Assembly (NCBI RefSeq): GCF_000702665.1 | Contig: NZ_JNJA01000004.1 | Span: 186,001-250,000 of the forward strand | Source of the DNA: Solidesulfovibrio alcoholivorans DSM 5433 | GTDB lineage: Bacteria; Desulfobacterota; Desulfovibrionia; Desulfovibrionales; Desulfovibrionaceae | DNA: 64,000 nucleotides | Reading direction: 5' to 3' | Part shown: positions 8,513-15,561 of the stretch, piece by piece | How positions within the stretch are numbered: position 1 is the stretch's first letter | How the letters are laid out: each line of letters starts with the position of its first letter | Notes under the pieces: generated by a model | What the model saw: only the letters and a program-made list of their open reading frames with translations | The model's database searches: none | Told to the model about the DNA's origin: nothing | Made by a program: the position numbers and the translations under genes

Positions 8513-9136
8513 ATGGGCGGCAAGACGCGAAGGATGCCTCGCAGGAGAATACTCGGTCTGCTCGCGGCGGCGGCCCCGGCCGTGCTGCTCGCTTCCCGGG
8601 CCGGCGCCCAGGACAAGGCCGCGACCATGGACGCCATCGCGGCCATCAAGACCCGGCGCAGCGTGCGGACCTATACCGACGCGCCGGTGTCCGACGTCCT
8701 GGTCGAAGAGGTGTTGCGCTGCGGCATGCAGGCCCCGTCGGCCTGCAACGAGCAGCCCTGGCAGTTCGTGGTCGTGCGCGACAAGGCCACGCTGGCCAAG
8801 GTCGGGGGCATCAACCCCTACGCCGCCTATGCGAAAAACGCCCCGCTGGCCATCCTGGTCGCCGGCGATTTCGGCCTCGACAAATGCGGCGGCTATTGGA
8901 TCGAGGACACCTCGGCCTGCGCCGAGAACATGCTGCTGGCCGCCCACGCCCTGGGGCTCGGGGCGGTCTGGACGGGGATTTACCCATTGCCCGAGCGGGT
9001 GGAGGCGTTTCGCGCCCTGCTTGGCATGCCGGAAAACGTCACGCCCATGGCGCTGCTCGTCATGGGGTACCCGGCCGGGCAGCCCGCGCCCCAGGACCGG
9101 TTTCGCCCGGAACGCATCCATCGCGAGAAGTGGTGA
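8513..9136 (+). CDS. Nitroreductase-family flavoprotein with probable Tat signal
   Basis: FMN-dependent oxidoreductase of the nitroreductase fold. After an N-terminal extension the core starts at AIKTRRSVRTYTD (about 44-56), followed by MQAPSACNEQPWQFVVVRD (FMN contacts). GLGAVWTGIYP and the C-terminal GYPAGQPAPQ are typical. The first 32 residues hold consecutive arginines (R10-R12, RRRILGLL) and an Ala/Leu-rich core ending RAGAQ, which looks like a twin-arginine export signal. An exported folded flavoprotein would fit Tat. GGGAGGAAGG precedes the ATG. It is flanked by ispA and dxs; the physiological substrate is unknown. Confidence 0.85.
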   Translation: MGGKTRRMPRRRILGLLAAAAPAVLLASRAGAQDKAATMDAIAAIKTRRSVRTYTDAPVSDVLVEEVLRCGMQAPSACNEQPWQFVVVRDKATLAKVGGINPYAAYAKNAPLAILVAGDFGLDKCGGYWIEDTSACAENMLLAAHALGLGAVWTGIYPLPERVEAFRALLGMPENVTPMALLVMGYPAGQPAPQDRFRPERIHREKW

Positions 9137-9220
9137 GTCCCGGCTCGCGGGCCGGCATGACGCTGCAAGCCGCGGGACGCCTGGAACGCGGGCGTCCTTG
9201 ACGGACAAGGAAAGAAACTG

Positions 9221-11122
9221 ATGACCGTACTTTCGGACACGGCGTTGCGCATATTGCCCCGGATCAGCCATCCCCACGACGTGGCGGACCTGACCGCCGA
9301 CGAACGGACCGCCCTTGCCGAGGAGATCCGGCAGGTCATCATCGGCACGGTTTCCATGAACGGCGGCCACCTCGCGCCCTCGCTCGGCGTCGTGGAGCTC
9401 ACCCTGGCGCTGTTGTCCGTGTTCGACCCCGGCCGCGACAAGCTGGTCTGGGACGTGGGCCATCAGGCCTACGCCTACAAGCTTCTCACCGGCCGCCAGC
9501 AGGAATTCCACACCCTGCGCACCCTCGGCGGGGTGAGCGGCTTTCCGCGTCCGGCGGAAAGCCCGTTCGACCATTTCGGCGTGGGCCATTCGAGCACGTC
9601 CATCTCCGCCGCCCTGGGCATGGCCATGGCCCGGGACCTCAAGGGCGAAACGCACGACGTGCTGGCGGTCATCGGCGACGGTTCCATGACGGCCGGCCTG
9701 GCCTACGAAGGCCTCAACCAGGCCGGCGGCTGGGGCGGGCGGCTCATCGTCGTACTCAACGACAACGAGATGTCCATCTCGAAAAACGTGGGCGCGTTGT
9801 CGCTGTTTTTAAGCCGCAAGCTCAACCAGCGCTGGGTCAAACGGCTGAAAAAGGACATGGAGGGCTGGATCGGCTCCCTGCCCTACGGCAGCGACCTCAT
9901 GAGTTACGTGCGTCGGGGCGAGGAGTCGTTTAAAAGTTTTTTCACGCCCGGCATGCTGTTCGAGGCCTTCCGTTTCAACTACCTGGGCCCCATCGACGGC
10001 CACGACACGGCGCGGCTGATTGAGGTCTTCAAGGAAGTCAAGGAGATCGACGGGCCGGTCCTCGTCCACGTGCTGACCAAGAAGGGGCGCGGTTACGCTC
10101 CGGCCGAGAACAACCCCACCTATTTTCACGGCGTGGGCTGTTTCGAGCCCGAGACCGGGCTCGTGGAAAAGCCGGGCGTGTGCCCGCCGAGCTACACGCA
10201 GGTGTTCGGCCAGGCGCTGACGGCCCTGGCCAAGGCCGATGAGCGCGTCATGGCCATCACCGCGGCCATGCCCGAGGGCACGGGACTGTCCGAATTCGCC
10301 AAGGACATGCCCGAGCGCTTCGTGGACGTGGGCATCTGCGAGCAGCACGCCGTGACCTTCGCCGCCGGCCTCGCCATGGAGGGCTTCAAGCCCGTGGTCG
10401 CGGTCTACTCGACCTTTCTCCAGCGTTCCTACGACCAGATCGTGCACGACGTCTGCCTGCAAAACCTGCCCGTGACCTTCTGCCTCGACCGCGCCGGCCT
10501 GGTCGGCGAGGACGGAGCCACCCACCACGGCGCGTTCGACCTCTCCTATCTGCGCCATATCCCGAACCTCGTGGTCATGGCCCCGGGCAGCGAGGCCGAA
10601 CTTCCCGCCATGCTGGCCACGGCCCTGTTCCACGGCGGCCCCACGGCCATCCGCTACCCGCGCGGGGCGGGCGAGGGCCTGCCTTTGCCCGAACATCCCG
10701 CGCCGTTGCCGCTTGGGCGCGGCGAACTGGTCCGGCCGGGCAGGGACGCGCTGGTCGTGGCCATCGGCAGCCGCGTCATGCCGGCCGTGGCCGCCGCCAA
10801 CGAATTGGCCGCCGCCACGGGCAAGGAGGTGGCTGTCTTCAACGCCCGCTTCGTCAAGCCCCTGCCGCGCGAGCAACTGCTGGAACTGGCCCGGGAGTTC
10901 CCGTTGTGGCTGACGGCGGAAGAAAATGTCCTGGAGGGCGGTTTCGGCTCGGCCGTTCTGGAGATGCTCGAGGACGCCGGGGCGCTCGACCGCCTGACCG
11001 TACGCCGCCTGGGCCTGCCGGACGCGTTCGTGGAGCACGGGGCGCAAAAGGCGTTGCGCGCCTTGTGCGGCATCGACAAGGACGGCATCGCCAAGGCGCT
11101 GACGTCGTTGCTCGGATTGTAG
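9221..11122 (+). CDS. dxs: 1-deoxy-D-xylulose-5-phosphate synthase
   Basis: First committed step of the MEP pathway: thiamine-diphosphate-dependent condensation of pyruvate and glyceraldehyde 3-phosphate. The 633-residue protein has the transketolase-like order. The N-terminal TPP domain has VWDVGHQAYAYKLLTGR and the GDGSMTAG...NDN Mg-TPP motif. The central pyrimidine-binding domain has GICEQHAVTFAAG and DRAGLVGEDGATHHG. The transketolase C-terminal domain ends the protein. DXPS-specific SKNVGALS is present. It is the third isoprenoid gene in this cluster. ATG 9221 follows AAGGAAAG with good spacing. Confidence 0.97.
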   Translation: MTVLSDTALRILPRISHPHDVADLTADERTALAEEIRQVIIGTVSMNGGHLAPSLGVVELTLALLSVFDPGRDKLVWDVGHQAYAYKLLTGRQQEFHTLRTLGGVSGFPRPAESPFDHFGVGHSSTSISAALGMAMARDLKGETHDVLAVIGDGSMTAGLAYEGLNQAGGWGGRLIVVLNDNEMSISKNVGALSLFLSRKLNQRWVKRLKKDMEGWIGSLPYGSDLMSYVRRGEESFKSFFTPGMLFEAFRFNYLGPIDGHDTARLIEVFKEVKEIDGPVLVHVLTKKGRGYAPAENNPTYFHGVGCFEPETGLVEKPGVCPPSYTQVFGQALTALAKADERVMAITAAMPEGTGLSEFAKDMPERFVDVGICEQHAVTFAAGLAMEGFKPVVAVYSTFLQRSYDQIVHDVCLQNLPVTFCLDRAGLVGEDGATHHGAFDLSYLRHIPNLVVMAPGSEAELPAMLATALFHGGPTAIRYPRGAGEGLPLPEHPAPLPLGRGELVRPGRDALVVAIGSRVMPAVAAANELAAATGKEVAVFNARFVKPLPREQLLELAREFPLWLTAEENVLEGGFGSAVLEMLEDAGALDRLTVRRLGLPDAFVEHGAQKALRALCGIDKDGIAKALTSLLGL

Positions 11123-11307
11123 CGCACGTTTTTTCGGTTGCGGCGCGCCTGTTGCGCCCCTGGACGGTCCGCAAAAGAGCGGGTATGCTTTCTTGCTTGC
11201 GTCCCGGACCTTGCCGTCATCGCGGGGTACCGATGCCCCCCATTCCGGGCGACGCGCGGACAAGCGGGCGCTGCAACAAAATTTCGCCCGTCACAACCCA
11301 AGGAGAC

Positions 11308-12282
11308 ATGATGTCCACCATATCCCGTTTCATGGAAACCCACTTCCGTCACTTCAACGCCCGCGAGACCCTCGACGCCGCCAAGGCCTGGAATGACCTG
11401 CTCGGGCGCGGCGGCAAGATGTTCCTCACCATGGCCGGCGCCATGAGCACCTGCGAGCTCGGCATCTCCCTGGCCGAGATGATCCGTCAGGACAAGGTGC
11501 ACGCCATCAGCTGCACCGCCGCCAACCTGGAAGAGGATCTCTTCAACCTCTTCAACCACAACGAATACAAGATGGTCCCCGAGTACCGGGACCTTTCGCC
11601 CGAGGCCGAAAAAGAGCTCTATGAAGCCGGTTTCAACCGCGTCACCGACACCTGCATCCCCGAGGGCGTCATGCGCCAGGTGCAGCGCCGCATCTCCAAG
11701 CTCTGGGCCGACGCCGCCGCGGCCGGCACGCCGAAATTTCCCTACGAGTTCATGTACGCGCTGCTCGACCAGCCCGACATCAGCCAGTTCTTCCAGGTGC
11801 CCCGCGAGCATTCCTGGGTGCTCGCCGCCAAGGAGAAAGGCCTGCCCATCTTTACCCCCGGCTTCGAGGACAGCACGCTCGGCAACATCTTCTGCGCCGA
11901 AATCATGATGGGCCACGTCAAGGGGCACGGCGCCGTGCGCCACGGCACCGAGCAGATGCAGATGCTTGCCAACTGGTACACCGAGCAGGCCAAGGCCAAG
12001 GTGCCGGTGGGCTTTTTCCAGATCGGCGGCGGCATTGCGGCGGACTTCCCCATCTGCGTCGTGCCCATGCTCATCCAGGACCTCCAGCGCGACGACACCC
12101 CGTTTTGGGCCTACTTCGCGCAGATCGGCGACTCCACCACGTCCTACGGCTCCTATTCGGGCGCGGTGCCCAACGAGAAGATCACCTGGGGCAAGCTCGA
12201 TGTGGACACGCCGCGCTTCATGATCAATTCCGACGCCGCCATTGTCGCGCCGCTCATCTTCGGCTACGTGCTCGGCTGGTAG
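11308..12282 (+). CDS. Deoxyhypusine synthase-family protein
   Basis: Bacterial member of the deoxyhypusine synthase (DHS) family, NAD-dependent enzymes that transfer the aminobutyl group of spermidine. The 324-residue product has the family's MAGAMSTCELG and DSTTSYGSYSGAVP segments. The Lys that forms the enzyme-substrate imine in human DHS (in the SWGK motif) is conserved here as TWGK, K296. Bacteria lack eIF5A, so protein modification is unlikely; some bacterial homologues make homospermidine or other polyamines. That alternative is inference. The start is ATG 11308 or 11311, set by AAGGAG at 11300-11305; the frame stays open upstream to 10906, inside dxs. No polyamine gene is adjacent. 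Confidence 0.88.
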   Translation: MMSTISRFMETHFRHFNARETLDAAKAWNDLLGRGGKMFLTMAGAMSTCELGISLAEMIRQDKVHAISCTAANLEEDLFNLFNHNEYKMVPEYRDLSPEAEKELYEAGFNRVTDTCIPEGVMRQVQRRISKLWADAAAAGTPKFPYEFMYALLDQPDISQFFQVPREHSWVLAAKEKGLPIFTPGFEDSTLGNIFCAEIMMGHVKGHGAVRHGTEQMQMLANWYTEQAKAKVPVGFFQIGGGIAADFPICVVPMLIQDLQRDDTPFWAYFAQIGDSTTSYGSYSGAVPNEKITWGKLDVDTPRFMINSDAAIVAPLIFGYVLGW

Positions 12283-12414
12283 GGGGAAAAACAGGCGGGA
12301 AAGGCTTGGCAGAAGGCGGGCTTGGGCGTAACGTGAAATTGCGCACAAAGGCTTTCTGCCCGCGCGGGCGGGTTTTATGACAAGAGTCGGTAAACCGCCA
12401 ACCTGGAGGATGCC

Positions 12415-12657
12415 ATGAGCTACTTCACCGAAGCCGACCTCCCTGTTTCCATTGACCATGAAGAGATGGTGACCCTGGAAGACGGGACCACCATCCGCTT
12501 CGAGACCAACGGCGAAGCCAAGGACCTGTACGTGGGAGATTCCTTCACCCCGACGGTCCAGCTGTTCCCGGGCAGCGACTTTTTTGTCGATTCCGGCGAC
12601 AAGCACTTCAAAATTGTCGCAGAGTTCGACGACAAGATCACGGTCTCCAAGGAATAG
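12415..12657 (+). CDS. Small acidic protein, unknown function
   Basis: An 80-residue acidic protein (many Glu/Asp, no Cys, no signal peptide, no membrane segment), so probably cytoplasmic. It reads as a compact beta-rich unit (MVTLEDGTTIRFETNG, VQLFPGSDFFVDSGDKHFKIV). I do not recognise a family. It has a clear Shine-Dalgarno (GGAGG at 12405-12409) before ATG 12415, and an excellent terminator 20 bp after its stop. It is therefore either the last gene of the DHS transcript or a short unit of its own. The 132-bp gap before it contains a weak sigma-54-like TGGCA-N8-GGGCT pattern (12307-12322). Confidence 0.75.
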   Translation: MSYFTEADLPVSIDHEEMVTLEDGTTIRFETNGEAKDLYVGDSFTPTVQLFPGSDFFVDSGDKHFKIVAEFDDKITVSKE

Positions 12658-12676
12658 CCTCCCCCTGGAAAAAGGA

Positions 12677-12709
12677 AAGGCCGCGAGCGCAGCTTGCGGC
12701 CTTTTTTTA
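12677..12709. terminator. Rho-independent terminator
   Basis: A 12-bp stem 12677-12688 / 12692-12703 (AAGGCCGCGAGC, one G-U pair) with loop GCA is followed by a T run at 12702-12708. It ends the DHS/small acidic protein unit and stands 45 bp from the end of the convergent CULT gene. Confidence 0.85.
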
Positions 12710-12753
12710 TTCGGGTCATGGCGGAACCCTCGCTGCCCCGTGCGGGGATCGTC

Positions 12754-13206
12754 TTAATCCTGGTCGGCTTCCGCCTCTTCGGCCAGGCCCAGATGGTCCA
12801 GGATCAGGCCGTAGAATCCAATGCCGTCGGCGGTTTGATGCTGCCAGCCCAGATGGTTGCCGCAATGCGCGCAGACGCCCATGCGCCACTCGCCGTCGCT
12901 GCCGCCGGAGAAATCCAGGGCGAAATGGCCGACCGGCACGCAGCCCGGGGCCAGGGAGAACATGCCGATTTCCTGCTCCAGGCCGTGGGGACCGGGCACA
13001 AGATGGCGGTGGGAGCCGGCCACGGCGATGCGCTGGCTCGCCCGGGTCACGTCGGCGCCGCACTGGGCGCAGACGAAGCGGTCGCCGAACGCCAGTTCCG
13101 TGTTGGTGAGCACGGGTTTTTCGCGAAGCCCAAGGGTATCGCCGTCTTCGTCCCAGGCGACGGTGATGGGCGGATTGGTCGTGATAAGCGTCAGATGTCT
13201 GTCCAT
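12754..13206 (-). CDS. CULT-domain (cereblon-type) protein 1
   Basis: A 150-residue single-domain protein of the CULT family, the fold that binds thalidomide-type ligands in eukaryotic cereblon and occurs alone in some bacteria. It has CAQC (about 46-49) and CAHC (about 112-115) as the four zinc Cys, MFSLAPGC in the middle, HLGWQH, and a C-terminal GFYGLILDHL. The ligand cage in characterised bacterial CULT proteins has three Trp. Here the second (GEW) and third (HLGW) are present, but the first is replaced in LDFSGG. GGGGAGG before the ATG gives a strong ribosome site. A near-consensus sigma-54 promoter lies about 130 bp upstream. Endogenous ligand and role are unknown; domain assignment is by motif. 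Confidence 0.85.
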   Translation of the reverse strand: MDRHLTLITTNPPITVAWDEDGDTLGLREKPVLTNTELAFGDRFVCAQCGADVTRASQRIAVAGSHRHLVPGPHGLEQEIGMFSLAPGCVPVGHFALDFSGGSDGEWRMGVCAHCGNHLGWQHQTADGIGFYGLILDHLGLAEEAEADQD

Positions 13207-13612
13207 GGGGTCCTCCCCGGCCGCGTCATGCCGCGCCGCAATTGGGTTTCGGTGGGAGGTGCGGCGCGGCTGCGGCAGTATTCATACTTTGTTGGTCTTG
13301 TTTCAGGTAGCCATGTTCCCACCGTTGACAAGAGTATAGCAAGATTAATGCCAGACAATGTTCCCCCGCGCGGGGAAGGGCAAGGCGTGCGTTGCCACGC
13401 GCGTCAAGACGTGCCAGGCCGTTGCAGACATGCCCGGCTTGGGCAAGGGCAGCCCGGCGCGGGTGTTTCACGCAAGGCGTTCTCTCGACCTGGGGATTCG
13501 TGAAGCGGGGACGTCGTGCCGCGGGGCGCGGCGTGGACTGGCGCAAGGGGCGGTTGCGCTGCGCCCGCAAAGGCGGCGCGATGCGGGCGCAACGGGGAAC
13601 AGGGGAGCGGGC
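13207..13612. other. 406-bp intergenic region between CULT genes 1 and 2
   Basis: Holds the sigma-54 promoter of CULT gene 1 (13338-13353) and its leader of about 120 nt. It also contains an 8-bp stem (13561-13568 / 13583-13590) downstream of CULT gene 2 without a U-tract. The part at 13265-13360 is visibly more AT-rich than the neighbourhood. No convincing coding sequence. Confidence 0.6.
13338..13353 (-). promoter_or_regulatory. Sigma-54 (RpoN) promoter for CULT gene 1
   Basis: On the minus strand the sequence reads TGGCATTAATCTTGCT. The -24 box TGGCA and -12 box TTGCT are complete, and GG and GC are separated by exactly 10 nt as sigma-54 requires. Transcription would run toward CULT gene 1 with a leader of about 120 nt. 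Such promoters need an AAA+ enhancer-binding activator; no activator gene is seen in this window. Confidence 0.75.
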
Positions 13613-14047
13613 CTAGCGGGGATCGTTCTCGGGGCTTTCCGGCTGGGCCTTGAGCCTGTCGAGGATGAGGGTGAAAAAGCCCAGGCCCTTGGACGAGAGG
13701 TAGTACCAGCCGAGGTGCGCGCCGCAGGTGGCGCAAAAGGCGGTTTGCCACAACCCGTCGTCCTCGCCGGAAAAATCGAGCTTGAAATGGCCGATGACCC
13801 GGCAGCCCGGGGCCAGGGAAAAGCAGCCGACTTCCTCTTCCACGCCGTTGCCCGCCGGGAAATAGTGGCGGTGGCGGCCGCCCACGGCGATGCGCATGGT
13901 GGCCTGCGTCACTTCGACGTTGCAGGCGGCGCAGGCGATGCGGTCGGCGTTGGCCAGCTCGGGGTTGTCGAAGACGGGCACGGGCTTGTGTTCAAGGATC
14001 AGGTCATCTGCCGTATTTTCGGTAAACAAGTCAGCGAAGGCGTACAC
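13613..14047 (-). CDS. CULT-domain (cereblon-type) protein 2
   Basis: Paralogue of the neighbouring CULT protein 1. It has CAAC and CATC as zinc Cys pairs, CFSLAPGC, LDFSG, HLGWYY and FFTLILDRL in the same order. As in protein 1, the first cage Trp is lost (LDFSGEDDGLW), while the second and third remain and the Tyr two residues after HLGW is present. GTG 14047 is chosen because AGGGAG at 14054-14059 (minus strand) is ideally spaced; this gives 144 residues. ATG 14086 would add 13 residues without a ribosome site. No obvious promoter is seen upstream. Probably cytoplasmic; function unknown. Confidence 0.83.
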   Translation of the reverse strand: MYAFADLFTENTADDLILEHKPVPVFDNPELANADRIACAACNVEVTQATMRIAVGGRHRHYFPAGNGVEEEVGCFSLAPGCRVIGHFKLDFSGEDDGLWQTAFCATCGAHLGWYYLSSKGLGFFTLILDRLKAQPESPENDPR

Positions 14048-14138
14048 AGGAGACTCCCTGGACCGGGGGTAAGGCTGCCGGTCCATTTGTCGTTTGCATT
14101 TCTGCCAAAAGATGCTAAGCTGCTAAATTCGTCAAGTG

Positions 14139-14161
14139 AAAAAAAGCACGATCCCCGTGCT
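14139..14161 (-). terminator. Rho-independent terminator after CULT gene 3
   Basis: On the minus strand AGCACG-loop-CGTGCT (14161-14156 / 14150-14145) is followed by seven U (A run 14138-14144 on plus). It separates CULT genes 3 and 2 into different transcripts. Confidence 0.75.
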
Positions 14162-14220
14162 GTCCCCCGTTACACGCGGCCCGTGGCGCGCGGGCCGCAT
14201 GTCGTATCCGCCCGCCGGCG

Positions 14221-14480
14221 CTACCGATCCGTGTCGCCGGCCGGTCCCGGTGCGGCCACGAGGCGGTCGAGAAGCAGCCCGAAAAAAAATCGCCCGCGGC
14301 CCGTGCATAGCGCCAGCCCAGATGCGCGCCGCACGCGGCGCACAGCGCGACCTGCCAGCGCGTGCCCGGAAACCACGTGAACACGTCGCTCGGCTGCCCC
14401 ACGACCGCGCAGCCCGGCGGCGCGAAGAATCCCTGCCGGCTGTGATTTACATTCCCCGCGGGGTGGTTATACCTTGCCAT
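14221..14480 (-). pseudogene. CULT-domain gene 3, N-truncated and frameshifted
   Basis: The frame contains the canonical CULT core: HPAGNV, APPGC, FTWFPGTRW and CAACGAHLGWRY. All three cage Trp are present, unlike its two neighbours. The first zinc CxxC and about 40 N-terminal residues are absent in any frame upstream. At a run of eight A (14282-14289, plus strand) the frame is lost just where the conserved FFGLILDRL end should begin. Reading one base back restores FGLLLDRL and a stop at 14221-14223. So either one base was deleted from the homopolymer, a -1 ribosomal slip occurs, or there is a sequencing error. Unshifted, the frame runs on to 14115. The start is uncertain; ATG 14480 is a guess. 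Confidence 0.7.
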
Positions 14481-14547
14481 CCAGGCCGAAAGCGCCGCGC
14501 GGCAGGTCGCCGCGCGCCAAAGACCCCGGCCCGGCAAAGCATCTCCC

Positions 14548-15561
14548 ATGCGCCAATACATCGGTCACCTCTCGCTCAGCGACCCCCTGCAAGGCTATCT
14601 GCGCGACGCCATTCTGCCCCAGCTTGCCGCGCCCGAGCGCGAACCCCGTTGGCGGGTGTTTCGCGTCTCCGCCGTGAGCGACGTCTATCTCTACGAGGAC
14701 AAATGGACCGGTTGCCGGGTGGTCGGCAAGTTCTACGCCCGCGCCCGGGGGCTAAACGGCAGCAACGCCCCCCAGTCCGCCCAACACGAATACGACAGCC
14801 TGGCCTCTCTGCGAAGCCTCGGTTTCGACGCGCCGCCGGACTACGTCGCCCGGCCGCTCGGCGTCAACGCGGCCCTCGGCGACCTGCTCGTCACCGAGCT
14901 CGTACCCGGCGAGCAGCTCGACGGCGTCATCGAGGACGCCCTGCGCGCCGGGCGCGGCGAGCGCCTCTACCGCAAGCTCGGCGGCCTTGCCCGTTTCCTG
15001 GCCCGGCTCCACAACCGCGCCGCCGGTCCCGAACGCGTGGATTTCGCCCCGACCCAGGGCTACTTCGAGCGCGTGGTGGGCTACCTCGTCGCCCACTGCG
15101 GCTTGACGCCCCGGCGTGCCGACCGCCTCATCGCCCTCGGCCACGCCTACGCCGCCAGGCCCACCCACTGGCAGGACTTGCGCGTGTTCGTCCACGGCGA
15201 CGCCACGCCCTCCAACTTCCTGTTCGGCCGCGCCCAGGACGTTTTCGTCATCGACCTCGAGCGTATGCACCGCGACGACCGCGTCTACGACGTGGGCCGG
15301 CTGTGCGGCGAGCTCAAGCACTGTTTCCTGCGCGCAACCGGCGACCCGGCCCGGGCCGAGCCCTACATCGGGCATTTCCTCTGGGAATACGCCGGGCATT
15401 TTCCCGACCGGGAACCGACCTTCGCCGCGGTCACCGCCCGGTTGCCGTTCTACATGGGCCTGACCCTTCTGCGCATCGCCCGCAATACCTGGCTTGACGA
15501 AGCCTACTGCCGCCGGCTCGTCCACGAAGCCAAGGCCATACTCGCCGGAGGCCTGCAATGA
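14548..15561 (+). CDS. APH/choline-kinase-fold phosphotransferase
   Basis: Protein of the aminoglycoside phosphotransferase / choline kinase fold, a small-molecule kinase using ATP. The 337-residue sequence has an N-lobe Lys in VVGKFYAR (K61) and the catalytic HGDATPSNFL (H216, D218, N223). The metal-binding Asp is in VIDLER (D236), followed by YDVGRLCGELK, typical of APH proteins. Substrate unknown. Its last 4 bp overlap the HAD hydrolase start, so the kinase and a phosphatase are made together. It reads divergently from CULT gene 3, whose missing N-terminus would fall in this gene's 5' region. The ATG lacks a good Shine-Dalgarno. Confidence 0.85.
   Translation: MRQYIGHLSLSDPLQGYLRDAILPQLAAPEREPRWRVFRVSAVSDVYLYEDKWTGCRVVGKFYARARGLNGSNAPQSAQHEYDSLASLRSLGFDAPPDYVARPLGVNAALGDLLVTELVPGEQLDGVIEDALRAGRGERLYRKLGGLARFLARLHNRAAGPERVDFAPTQGYFERVVGYLVAHCGLTPRRADRLIALGHAYAARPTHWQDLRVFVHGDATPSNFLFGRAQDVFVIDLERMHRDDRVYDVGRLCGELKHCFLRATGDPARAEPYIGHFLWEYAGHFPDREPTFAAVTARLPFYMGLTLLRIARNTWLDEAYCRRLVHEAKAILAGGLQ

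Noticed and set aside
12307..12322. Second sigma-54-like site before the 80-aa gene
   Set aside because: TGGCA and the GC spacing fit, but the -12 element reads GGGCT instead of TTGCT, so support is weak.
13226..13570. Possible 114-aa minus-strand gene between CULT genes 1 and 2
   Set aside because: Arg/Pro/Ala-rich translation without domain, no ribosome site; it covers the sigma-54 promoter.
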